Positions 55,435 to 63,160 of a stretch of DNA of 64,000 nucleotides are shown one piece after another (position 1 is the first letter of the stretch; each line of letters opens with the position of its first letter). The translations under genes were made by a program, and so were the position numbers. The stretch is from Sphingomonas lutea (GTDB taxonomy: Bacteria; Pseudomonadota; Alphaproteobacteria; Sphingomonadales; Sphingomonadaceae): contig NZ_CP060718.1 in NCBI RefSeq assembly GCF_014396785.1, positions 2,066,501 through 2,130,500 of the forward strand, in the 5' to 3' direction. The notes below the pieces were generated by a model that worked only from the letters and a program-made list of their open reading frames with translations, had not been told where the DNA came from and ran no database searches.

Positions 55435-57210
55435 TCAGTGTCGGGTTTTTTGGTCTTGGTTGTACTTGGTGGTTAGCGAGATCAGCGCTCGATAGCGCGG
55501 CGAGTCCTTCTGATTGATATGCTCCAGCGCGGACCAACTGCCCCACTTGGACGGTTTCCCAATGATCCCAAAATTCATGAATAGGGAGCCGCCGGCGCGT
55601 CTGAAGGCTTCTGCATTCGCTAGTTCAAGATTGTAGATCTCTGGACGCCGCTGCAGTGCGATCAGGAAGTTAGTGTAATCCTCATTTTGGTGCTGGCTCG
55701 GCGGCGTTCGCTCCCCGAAACCGCTCTCGTAGGTAACGAGTTCGAGGCCATATTCTCGCGCGCGCTTAGCGTGGTATTCGTACAACGGAGCGTTGTTTTG
55801 CTCGATTGATTTTCGAAGTGCGAGAAGGGCTCTTTGAAAGCCACCGTCTGGGTCACGCTGCCATTGCAGTACTGCGGCGACCTGTTTGTCATCACTTAGG
55901 CCTGCTCCGTAATATCCGGTGACTGCATACTCGTCGAAAAAGTCGGCTCCTCGACGATGCTGGCCATTCTTGTCCAGCCAGCGCGGCGTTTCGAGACCGA
56001 GTTTTTCCAGCCCCTTGTATGCGAACTGCGTACTGTAAACGATGCGAACCCGACCCGGAGGCCCCTGACCACGGGCGGGCTCTCGGAAGACAGCGTTCCA
56101 GATCTCCCCGACCTGTGCCGAACGCTTCCCGTACCATTCCATCCAGTTCGCGTCCTTGCCATCCTCAGATTCCGCGCGGTACTTCGCGTAGTGAGCTTGC
56201 GGGAACGCCCAGTTCCAAACCTCGTTCGAGAGCTCGACGTGTATGTTCAGTTTCGGATCTAGATGTTCTCGAACGTATTTAGCGAAGTTTCTTACGTAAT
56301 CGTCAGTGGCATTCACCGGCATGTTGAACCAGCCGTCTGCTTTTGTCGTATTCAATAATTGAACCATAATCTCGACCGGCACGCCGCTAGTCCAGCGCGC
56401 GTCTCCCGGGAGTGGCCGGCTGGACCAGCCCAGTTCCCCTGCGGCATTGGCATTCCAGCCTTGACCACTTGACCATTTAGCCCTGCTTCCGTCAGCACGG
56501 AAGAGTGAGTTGGTGACCATCCAATCCATGAATCGGATCGTTCGAAAGGGCGCTATCCGTTCGACAAACGCGGGATTGAAAACTGAGCCACGCTCGTATT
56601 CGGGAAAGAGATCCTCCCGTATGACCCTGATGTTCCGAAGAAAATCCCCGCGGCCGTGAGGGTCTGTCTGGGTGATCATCAACTGGACCCAGCCTTCAGC
56701 GTCGGTCTCAACGATGAGCTGACGGGGCTTTGAGCCTTTCAGGGTTCGCATACCCTGACTGTCCATGCCTTTGAGCCTGCCGCTGCCGTCATAGCCCACG
56801 ACGTAGCGAGTATGCGGCGTATCAGCGCCGCCCGCCTCCCGTAGCACAACCAGGCCGATATTCCGTGACGCCCCGTCACGGCCGCGCGGTATGGTGATCG
56901 GCCACCCGGACTCGTCTAGGGCGACCTTTTCCTCAGTGTTCCATCGATAAGGAGCTTGGACGAACCAGTCGCCCGAGGACTTCATGAGGTCGACGAAGGG
57001 TAAAGCGCTGCTCCAATACGCCACTCCATCTAGGTTCGTGCCGATTCGAAACGGCGTGGACGGATTCGGCGAGTCCGGTTCACCCCCGATGGCCGCCCCC
57101 GTAAGTTTACGCCCCGGAACTGACGTCCAGGCCAGGCCCAGTGATACTGAAAGCGTCAACACTGCGGCAGCAGTAGTCCAGATCGGCACAGACTCTCGAA
57201 GGCGACCCAA
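55435..57210 (-). CDS. Membrane-anchored glycoside-hydrolase-like protein
   Basis: 591 residues. An N-terminal helix (WTTAAAVLTLSVSLGLAW) is not followed by a clear cleavage site, so it may be anchored in the membrane facing the periplasm. The body looks like a TIM barrel: strand-end motifs RFMDWMVTNS, IHVELSNEVWNW (N329-E330) and LELVTYESGFGE (E495) match the Asn-Glu acid/base and Glu nucleophile of clan GH-A. It may trim the polymer in the periplasm. I cannot name a family. It is divergent from the manC-like gene. Confidence 0.7.
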   Translation of the reverse strand: MGRLRESVPIWTTAAAVLTLSVSLGLAWTSVPGRKLTGAAIGGEPDSPNPSTPFRIGTNLDGVAYWSSALPFVDLMKSSGDWFVQAPYRWNTEEKVALDESGWPITIPRGRDGASRNIGLVVLREAGGADTPHTRYVVGYDGSGRLKGMDSQGMRTLKGSKPRQLIVETDAEGWVQLMITQTDPHGRGDFLRNIRVIREDLFPEYERGSVFNPAFVERIAPFRTIRFMDWMVTNSLFRADGSRAKWSSGQGWNANAAGELGWSSRPLPGDARWTSGVPVEIMVQLLNTTKADGWFNMPVNATDDYVRNFAKYVREHLDPKLNIHVELSNEVWNWAFPQAHYAKYRAESEDGKDANWMEWYGKRSAQVGEIWNAVFREPARGQGPPGRVRIVYSTQFAYKGLEKLGLETPRWLDKNGQHRRGADFFDEYAVTGYYGAGLSDDKQVAAVLQWQRDPDGGFQRALLALRKSIEQNNAPLYEYHAKRAREYGLELVTYESGFGERTPPSQHQNEDYTNFLIALQRRPEIYNLELANAEAFRRAGGSLFMNFGIIGKPSKWGSWSALEHINQKDSPRYRALISLTTKYNQDQKTRH

Positions 57211-57346
57211 AGAAGCGCTCCTAAAAACCTTGCAATCCTTATCGAAGTTGCGGCAGATTTACACGCGATTGCCGCTTAGGCAGCAAACGGCTGCTGCTGC
57301 GACATGCAGCATGTGGTGACGGGTGGCGGGCGAGGGTACTATCGGT

Positions 57347-58792
57347 ATGAGTTTAGTTCGCCCTGTGATCCTGTCAGGTGGCGCGGGGACGCGCCTGTGG
57401 CCCATCTCTCGATTGGCTTTTCCAAAGCAGCTCCTACCCATTGCGGCTGACCAGACCATGCTGCAAGCCACAGTTTCACGGGTTGTCGGCGCCCAGTTCA
57501 GTGCCCCGATAATTGTAGCAGACGAGGAACATCGTTTCTTCGTCAAGGATCAACTGGAGGGTCTCGGTGTCGCACCGGCAGCAATTCTGCTGGAGCCCGA
57601 GGGTCGGAACACCGCGGCGGCCATTGGCTTGGCGGCCGCCTGGGTGAGAAGCCAAGCACATGACGACGACTTGCTCTTGGTTCTCCCATCGGACCACGTT
57701 ATCCGTGATGTCGCATCCTTTTGGGCAGGTGTTTCTGCCGCAGTACCGGCTGCGATGACGGGAGGGCTTGTTACGTTTGGAATAAGACCCGACCGTCCAC
57801 ACACCGGCTACGGATACGTGGAAGCTGGGCAAGTCTCCGAACACGAGGGTGTTCAGCACGTCCGTAGATTTGTGGAGAAGCCGAGCGTCGAAGCTGCCGA
57901 GGCATACCTGGCAAGCGGCAAGTTCTATTGGAATAGTGGAATGTTCCTCTTTCGAGGTCGGTCCATCTTAGACGAGCTCAGCGAGCACGAACCTCGTGTT
58001 TGGAAAGCAGTGGACGACGCGAGTGAAGGCTTCCAAAGAGATGGTGACTTCGTGAGGCCGCTGAGTAGCCCTTTTTGTTCTTCACCTAGTACTTCCATAG
58101 ACTTCGCGGTGATGGAGCGGACCGCGAATAGCTTTGTCGTGCCGGTCGACTTCGGATGGTCCGACGTTGGCTCGTGGGACTCATTGTGGGAAATCTCATC
58201 AAAGGATGGTAACGGTAATGTGGTTCACGGTACCGTTTTGCCGTTAGATAGCCGTGACTGCCTCGTGCGCTCGGAACATGGTAAACTTGTCGTGACGATT
58301 GGCCTACGGCGGATCGGTGTGGTCGCTACGAGAGACGCAATCCTCGTGACCGATTTGGATCGCTCTCAGAATGTCAAGGAAGCGGTCGACATTCTACGCG
58401 AGCGAGACGACGCGGTCGCTGTAAGCGCTTCGGAGGTATTCCGACCTTGGGGGTCCTACCAAACCATCGACTACGGCGAGCGCTTTCAGACCAAGCGGCT
58501 CGTCGTGAAGCCCGGAGCCTCGCTATCTCTGCAGAAGCATCATCACCGCTCAGAACACTGGGTCGTTGTCAAAGGTACAGCGGAGGTCACGGTCGGAGAC
58601 GATGTAAGCCTTCTTCAAGAGAATGAATCGACCTACATACCGGCAGGTACGCTTCACCGCCTGGCCAACCCCGGAAAAGTGCCACTGCACCTGATCGAAG
58701 TTCAGTGCGGTCCGTATTTAGGGGAAGACGACATTATCCGCATAGATGACGCCTATGGGAGAGGCACCTCTTCGTGCACGAAGGAGGGATGA
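57347..58792 (+). CDS. manC: Mannose-1-phosphate guanylyltransferase / mannose-6-phosphate isomerase (ManC/AlgA type)
   Basis: 481 residues. The nucleotidyltransferase domain has VILSGGAGTRLWPISR, FPKQLLPI, LLVLPSDHVI and VDFGWSDVGSW. The C-terminal cupin isomerase domain starts at FRPWGSYQTID and contains LSLQKHHHRSEHWVVVKGTA. It makes GDP-mannose, a precursor for mannose, fucose or rhamnose residues. The ATG at 57347 is the family start, with a GAGGG site upstream. Confidence 0.95.
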   Translation: MSLVRPVILSGGAGTRLWPISRLAFPKQLLPIAADQTMLQATVSRVVGAQFSAPIIVADEEHRFFVKDQLEGLGVAPAAILLEPEGRNTAAAIGLAAAWVRSQAHDDDLLLVLPSDHVIRDVASFWAGVSAAVPAAMTGGLVTFGIRPDRPHTGYGYVEAGQVSEHEGVQHVRRFVEKPSVEAAEAYLASGKFYWNSGMFLFRGRSILDELSEHEPRVWKAVDDASEGFQRDGDFVRPLSSPFCSSPSTSIDFAVMERTANSFVVPVDFGWSDVGSWDSLWEISSKDGNGNVVHGTVLPLDSRDCLVRSEHGKLVVTIGLRRIGVVATRDAILVTDLDRSQNVKEAVDILRERDDAVAVSASEVFRPWGSYQTIDYGERFQTKRLVVKPGASLSLQKHHHRSEHWVVVKGTAEVTVGDDVSLLQENESTYIPAGTLHRLANPGKVPLHLIEVQCGPYLGEDDIIRIDDAYGRGTSSCTKEG

Positions 58793-58805
58793 CCGGTCGC
58801 TTTCG

Positions 58806-59626
58806 CTAACCCAGCCTTTTCGCAAAGAATAGTATGTTTCCCATGGCGAGTGTCGGTGACCTCACATGTCGGAACCAAGCGATGTTAGTTGCATGGACGA
58901 GCTTTTTCAACGATCTACTTGGCAGACGGGTATGTATTTCGGTGAGCTGACCAGCTATACGATTTTCTAGCGTCAGACCCAGCTCATTACATCTTTTTTC
59001 TAGAGCTTTCATGTCCGTTTTTCGGATGAGTAGCCGGCCGTTCGATGAGCTTTGCCACTCTTCTATGCCGAATTGCCGCCTGTTGCGGACGCGGTCTTTC
59101 TTGCCGAACAAGCGCCTGGCCAAATTTATAGCTGGCTCCACAAACATCACTTCAAGCGAGCGGTGATTGTTTTCTGCAATAACTAACTTCCCCCGGGCTT
59201 GAGAACCCGTGCAGCCTCCGAAAGTGCCGCCTCGATGTCGGGGACGTGCATAAGCACACCCCAGATCAGTACGTGATCGAAAGAAGCATTAGAAAAAGGA
59301 AGGCTGGTGGCATCACCCCTCTCCAGTGATACTCGTCCCTCAAGGCCCGCTTTGGTGATGGTTCTGCGAGCTTCGCTCAGCGCAGTTGTTGAAAAATCGA
59401 CTGCCGTAATACGAAGATCGCTCTTCGCTAGACGACTCGTATGGAAGCAATAACCACAACCAAGATCTAATAAATGCTTGTCTCGGGTATCTCCCAATTG
59501 CTCCACGATATTTTGGAAAGCCTCATCGTAAAATCTGTTCAGATCTTCGCTGAGATAATCTTGGAGCCACTGATCGTGAATATCCTCTTGCTCCAGACGG
59601 CGTTTGCTTTCGGTCGATTGTTTCAT
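58806..59626 (-). pseudogene. SAM-dependent methyltransferase broken by a one-base frameshift
   Basis: Two frames make one class I methyltransferase. Residues 1-147 (from 59626) contain HLLDLGCGYCFHTSRLAKSD, DFSTTALSEAR and LIWGVLMHVPDIEAALSEAARVLKPGGS, then stop at 59183. Reading on after adding one G to the run of five G (minus strand, about 59190-59195) restores PGGKLVIAENNHRSLEVM and continues to 58806. The loss may be a real mutation or a sequencing error in a homopolymer. If intact it could methylate a sugar of the nearby polymer. Confidence 0.8.
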
Positions 59627-59778
59627 CGCCCCCTCATTTGATACGGTGCCAGCGGTGAGCCGCCAGGCCGCGTAACCGATGGGTGGCAGACATCTCGTCG
59701 ATCATCAACGGGAAGGAGCCGCGCCGAAGTAGTTACTCTCGCGTGTGGACACTCAGCCGGCGCAGAAAGGCCTTTATC

Positions 59779-60897
59779 TCACGGCACCTTCAGGACGCAG
59801 GTATACTTTCTTAGTTCATCGAAGAAGGCATCGACCTCAGTGATGGCGTTCTGCAGGTAGTCGGGTGACAGATGTTCGTAGTTTCTCGCAGTGGTCCCAA
59901 TCCTAGAATGACCCGCGAATATCTGTCGTTGCTCCGACGGAACACCGCGCTCGGCAAGCCACGTTAGTATCGTGTGGCGCAGGGTCTTGGGCGTCGCCCC
60001 CGACACTCCCGCTTCGGCGCACGCCGCGTTCCAGCACCTCTTAATGGATTTAGTCTCCCTTTCGAAGAACTCCGGCTGGATATCGCCCGCGACGGCTAGT
60101 GGGACTCGATACCTAATGAGTTTGCCCTCGATGCCCAGCACCCACGGCCGCACGGACTTCGCCATAGGGACGATCACGCGGCGCTTGCGCACATGAATTC
60201 GACCTGGTCCGCTGGGGTCGATGAGATTACGTTCTAGGTCAATGTTGGTGTGATCAAGCTCAAGGACGGCCTGAGGTCGTCCGGCGGTGCCGAGCATTAT
60301 CACGATAAAGCGGATCAGATGCTCACGGTCCTGCCGCCCCGCGCAGACACCCATGATCGCGGCGATTTCCTTCGGCGAAAGAACGCGATCCCGGGGTGAG
60401 GCTCGGGTGTGTGCGGGGACATCTGCTACGAAGGGCGGGGCTTTGGCGATGCGCTGGCACTTCCACGCCCAGGTTAAGGCGCCGCGCAGCGCCGCCAAGT
60501 CCCGGCTCACAGTGTGGCCGCTCGCTCCAGATGCAAACCGCCACTCGCGAAAGCGTGCCTGAAGCTCAGGTGTCAGATCTCGGATCTTGACCTTGCTACC
60601 GAGCCGGCCCGCCAAGCGCTCATCGGCAAAAAACTTGCGAAGATGATCGGCCGAGTAGTGATATCGCTCAGGCGCAGCCAAGAGCGACACATGATATTTC
60701 AGCCACTCCGATATGAGCTCCTCCACGCCGACCGCTTGAATGTTGTTGTCAGTGGCACGGTTGAACTGGAGCTCGTCAGAGAATAGCAGAAGAACCTCGT
60801 CGGGCTCTAAAGTGACCGAAAGTCCGGAGCGTGCGGCGACGCGAAGTTTGTCCAGGAGCTCGCAGAAGGGATCGATACCGCGCACCGTCAGAAGCAA
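59779..60897 (-). CDS. Tyrosine recombinase (phage-type integrase)
   Basis: 372 residues. A core-binding domain (about 55-150) and a catalytic domain carry the box I Arg R207 (GTAGRPQAV), K247 (PMAKSVR), box II R307-H308 (KTLRHTI, with Lys in place of the first His), H330 (FAGHS) and the nucleophile Y340 (RNYEHL). It should integrate or excise the module beside tRNA-Ala. The start is uncertain: a TTG at 60897, with a GTG just inside. No second copy of the tRNA end was found. Confidence 0.88.
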   Translation of the reverse strand: MLLTVRGIDPFCELLDKLRVAARSGLSVTLEPDEVLLLFSDELQFNRATDNNIQAVGVEELISEWLKYHVSLLAAPERYHYSADHLRKFFADERLAGRLGSKVKIRDLTPELQARFREWRFASGASGHTVSRDLAALRGALTWAWKCQRIAKAPPFVADVPAHTRASPRDRVLSPKEIAAIMGVCAGRQDREHLIRFIVIMLGTAGRPQAVLELDHTNIDLERNLIDPSGPGRIHVRKRRVIVPMAKSVRPWVLGIEGKLIRYRVPLAVAGDIQPEFFERETKSIKRCWNAACAEAGVSGATPKTLRHTILTWLAERGVPSEQRQIFAGHSRIGTTARNYEHLSPDYLQNAITEVDAFFDELRKYTCVLKVP

Positions 60898-60969
60898 CGG
60901 CCTTGCCGATCGCGCCTGTGACGCACTGGCGTCGATCTTCGTGCCTCAAACGCCTGGCTGCCGCAGCAG

Positions 60970-61185
60970 CTAGCCTCCCTTCCGTTTCGAGTTGGCGGCG
61001 CCTTTTGTCGCAAAGTCCGCGAGGCCGCGCTGGATGAGGTATCTGAGGGCGTCGGTCCGCGTAACTTCGAGCAAGGGCGTTTGGTCCTGAAGATCCGCGG
61101 CACACTCGTCGACCGCGTCCAGGATGTGCCGCGGGAGGCGAAGCGACACTGCCTGCATGGTCTGATCTTTACGAGGACGTACCAC
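60970..61185 (-). CDS. Ribbon-helix-helix-type small protein
   Basis: 71 residues from a GTG at 61185 with GGGAG five bases upstream. The segment MQAVSLRLPRHILDAVDECAADL followed by TRTDALRYLIQRGL fits the ribbon-helix-helix fold (strand, helix, helix) seen in small DNA-binding proteins and antitoxins. The C-terminus is basic. It lies just upstream of the integrase gene and may regulate it or excision. No toxin gene is evident next to it. Confidence 0.75.
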   Translation of the reverse strand: MVRPRKDQTMQAVSLRLPRHILDAVDECAADLQDQTPLLEVTRTDALRYLIQRGLADFATKGAANSKRKGG

Positions 61186-61280
61186 ATTGACTCCCGTTAT
61201 TGTATACGATAAATGACATCGTCTGCAACAGCTACGATAACGCCTCGTAAGCGACAAAACTGTCAGAGACCGATTATCGC

Positions 61281-61619
61281 ATGCTTAGCCCGTGTGAAGC
61301 CACGTGGAAGATGACGGTGTCGAAGCGCGACCTGATCGACGCCGTCGGTACGGCGCTCCGGCGCTCGACCCTCAGGAGAAATGGGAGGCAGGCTGAACGG
61401 GAGATCGTCTTCGCCGCGTGGGCCGGCGGATTGTCCGTGCGGTCCAGCAACGCGGCGATGGACATTGCCGCGACGGGCACTTGGAGATCGCCAATTGCAA
61501 CGAGCGGTGCGGCAGTTCGCCGGCTCGCACCCGCCCTCCAGGGCGTCGAGGTCACCCTCAGCTATTGCGAAGGGCAGCTCGCGTTCAACACGACGCGACT
61601 GAGTGCCCGCGAACTCTAG
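61281..61619 (+). CDS. Hypothetical protein in the integrated module
   Basis: 112 residues (or 102 from the ATG at 61311). It is predicted alpha/beta, with VSKRDLIDAVGTALRRST near the start and short strands later (VEVTLSYCEGQLAFNTTRL). No known domain recognised. It is on the + strand, between minus-strand genes, and overlaps the stop of the DUF5681 gene by 4 bases, which supports it being real. Confidence 0.55.
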   Translation: MLSPCEATWKMTVSKRDLIDAVGTALRRSTLRRNGRQAEREIVFAAWAGGLSVRSSNAAMDIAATGTWRSPIATSGAAVRRLAPALQGVEVTLSYCEGQLAFNTTRLSAREL

Positions 61620-62476
61620 CGTGACGGATCGTCCCTTGCCGGATGACCGTCCGTTGCCGGATCATCGTCCTCGGCCCAACCTTCGGCCCAATCTTCGTCC
61701 GTCGGCCGGTCGATCGACTCGTCAAACGTGCGCCTTAGCCGCGGAGGCAGTTTATTATTCCATTTCTGGATTACCTTGAGCTGCCGCCGGCGCAGCTGCC
61801 GACGCATCTCCGGTGACGCATACCAAAGGCTCTTCGGATCCTCAAAGCGCGCGATATGCGCGTCTAGAAGACGGACAAGCTCGTCCATTGCAGCTTTCTG
61901 TTCTTTGGTCGTCGGACCAACGATCTGAACATCCCCCGAGACGGGATCGATCAGGATATCGTCGGGGTGCGGCAATGGCACAGGCAAGCCCTGACGGATC
62001 AGTCGTTCATACTCGAATTCCCACTTGTCCTTGTACGCTAAAGCCGCTTCCATCAACCCTCGCTTCTCATCAGCCTCTTTCTTCTGCGCGGCGGTAACGA
62101 CCTGCTGGGTCAGCTTGACGTAGAATTTGTCTCCTTTCAGTGCGCCGTCCACGATCAGACGCGCCAAGGTTTCCTGAACGGTGAGGTACATAAGGGTGTC
62201 ACCCTCTCCCACAGCAACTAATCGCCTGCTTTCGGCAAGAATCTCTTCTTCGAAACTTCGCAGCACAGTGGTCTTGTGATTGATTGATCCACGCGGACGC
62301 CCTCGCGGATTGCCGGACTCCCCCTTTTTGAACTGGTGCTGCTTTGGCGGCTTGCAGTAGCCGACCTTCGGAAGCTCCTCGTTCGTATCCGCAGGCTCTG
62401 GAGGAGGCGCCGGCTCTTGCTCCGAACGAGGCAGGCCGTCGGTCACCGCTTGCTCAAGTTTTGGAAAATCGGACAT
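61616..62476 (-). CDS. DUF5681 domain protein
   Basis: 286 residues. The N-terminal signature GYCKPPKQHQFKKGESGNPRGRPRGS is that of DUF5681, a short basic motif found in proteins of mobile regions and prophages of alphaproteobacteria. The middle is helical (MYLTVQETLARLIVDGALKGDKFYVKL), and the end is rich in Arg then Asp/Glu. Such proteins are often near terminase-like genes, but none is visible here. Function unknown. Confidence 0.8.
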   Translation of the reverse strand: MSDFPKLEQAVTDGLPRSEQEPAPPPEPADTNEELPKVGYCKPPKQHQFKKGESGNPRGRPRGSINHKTTVLRSFEEEILAESRRLVAVGEGDTLMYLTVQETLARLIVDGALKGDKFYVKLTQQVVTAAQKKEADEKRGLMEAALAYKDKWEFEYERLIRQGLPVPLPHPDDILIDPVSGDVQIVGPTTKEQKAAMDELVRLLDAHIARFEDPKSLWYASPEMRRQLRRRQLKVIQKWNNKLPPRLRRTFDESIDRPTDEDWAEGWAEDDDPATDGHPARDDPSR

Positions 62477-62868
62477 ATCCCTCGGACTTACGATCTAGAC
62501 GGTGGCCCGAGGCTGATTGGCCGAGTCACGATTCAACATTTTTCGAGGGGTGGCACAAGCGGAACTTTCCAGCTGAGTTGTTGCCGCAGGCACAGCGTAG
62601 CGAGGGAATCCTTGAGTTCGCTCCGTGCCAATGTTTCGGGCTGTTCGAGATCCCGGCTTTCCCTGTTATGACGCTTGCGACCGGTACGCCGCCAAACGCC
62701 AAAATGGGGGCTCCTGCGCCAGTAAGCGGGTGAAGACTCCCAGCGACCCGGGCGCAGCAAATTCCCTGTAAATGATCAGCGAACTGGGAATTTGTTCCGG
62801 CGGATGTGGGGGAAACCGCGCGATTGCGCGTTGGAAATGGCCCGGCTAAGGAGCCGCTTCGCCGGTGC
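62477..62868. other. 392-base region without a gene before tRNA-Ala
   Basis: No reading frame here looks like a protein. The notable feature is a perfect 9-bp inverted repeat near the tRNA (62758-62794). The region may hold the integration site of the module, but no direct repeat of the tRNA 3' end was found within the window. Confidence 0.5.
62758..62794. repeat. Perfect 9-bp inverted repeat near tRNA-Ala
   Basis: CAAATTCCC (62758-62766) and GGGAATTTG (62786-62794) are separated by 19 bases. The arms are AT-rich in a GC-rich setting. It could be a recombinase or regulator site or the remains of an insertion element. Confidence 0.5.
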
Positions 62869-62944
62869 GGGGCTGTAGCTCAGATGGGAGAGCGCTGCAA
62901 TCGCACTGCAGAGGTCAGGGGTTCGATTCCCCTCAGCTCCACCA
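62869..62944 (+). tRNA. tRNA-Ala(CGC)
   Basis: A 76-base cloverleaf with encoded CCA. The acceptor stem GGGGCTG pairs with CAGCTCC (one G-T), and the D-arm reads GCTCAGATGGGAGAGC. The anticodon stem CTGCA/TGCAG surrounds the loop ATCGCAC, giving anticodon CGC (62902-62904) for alanine codon GCG. The T-arm is AGGGGTTCGATTCCCCT. Confidence 0.95.
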
Positions 62945-63160
62945 GCCCGGCGCGCAGATTGTCCGGGGGACAATCGAGCATCGGGCTCGGCGCAGGCAGT
63001 CTGCGGGACTGCCTGTCACGGCACTCGGCTTTGCTAGCTTTCGCCTTGTCGTATCGACCCCTTTCAGGGGCGGTGCACAGGAACGGCCATTGGCGCTGTT
63101 CGTTTTGCAAACAGTACCGCCGACCCCCTTCCCGGCGGCCTGTAAGCATGGAGGACTGGC

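Noticed and set aside
60970..61619. Toxin-antitoxin pair formed by the RHH protein and the neighbouring unknown gene
   Set aside because: The two genes are divergent, not in one operon, and the unknown protein shows no toxin motif; kept as separate hypotheticals.
62945..63160. A gene or attachment repeat just after tRNA-Ala
   Set aside because: No frame has coding character and no copy of the tRNA 3' end was found in the window.
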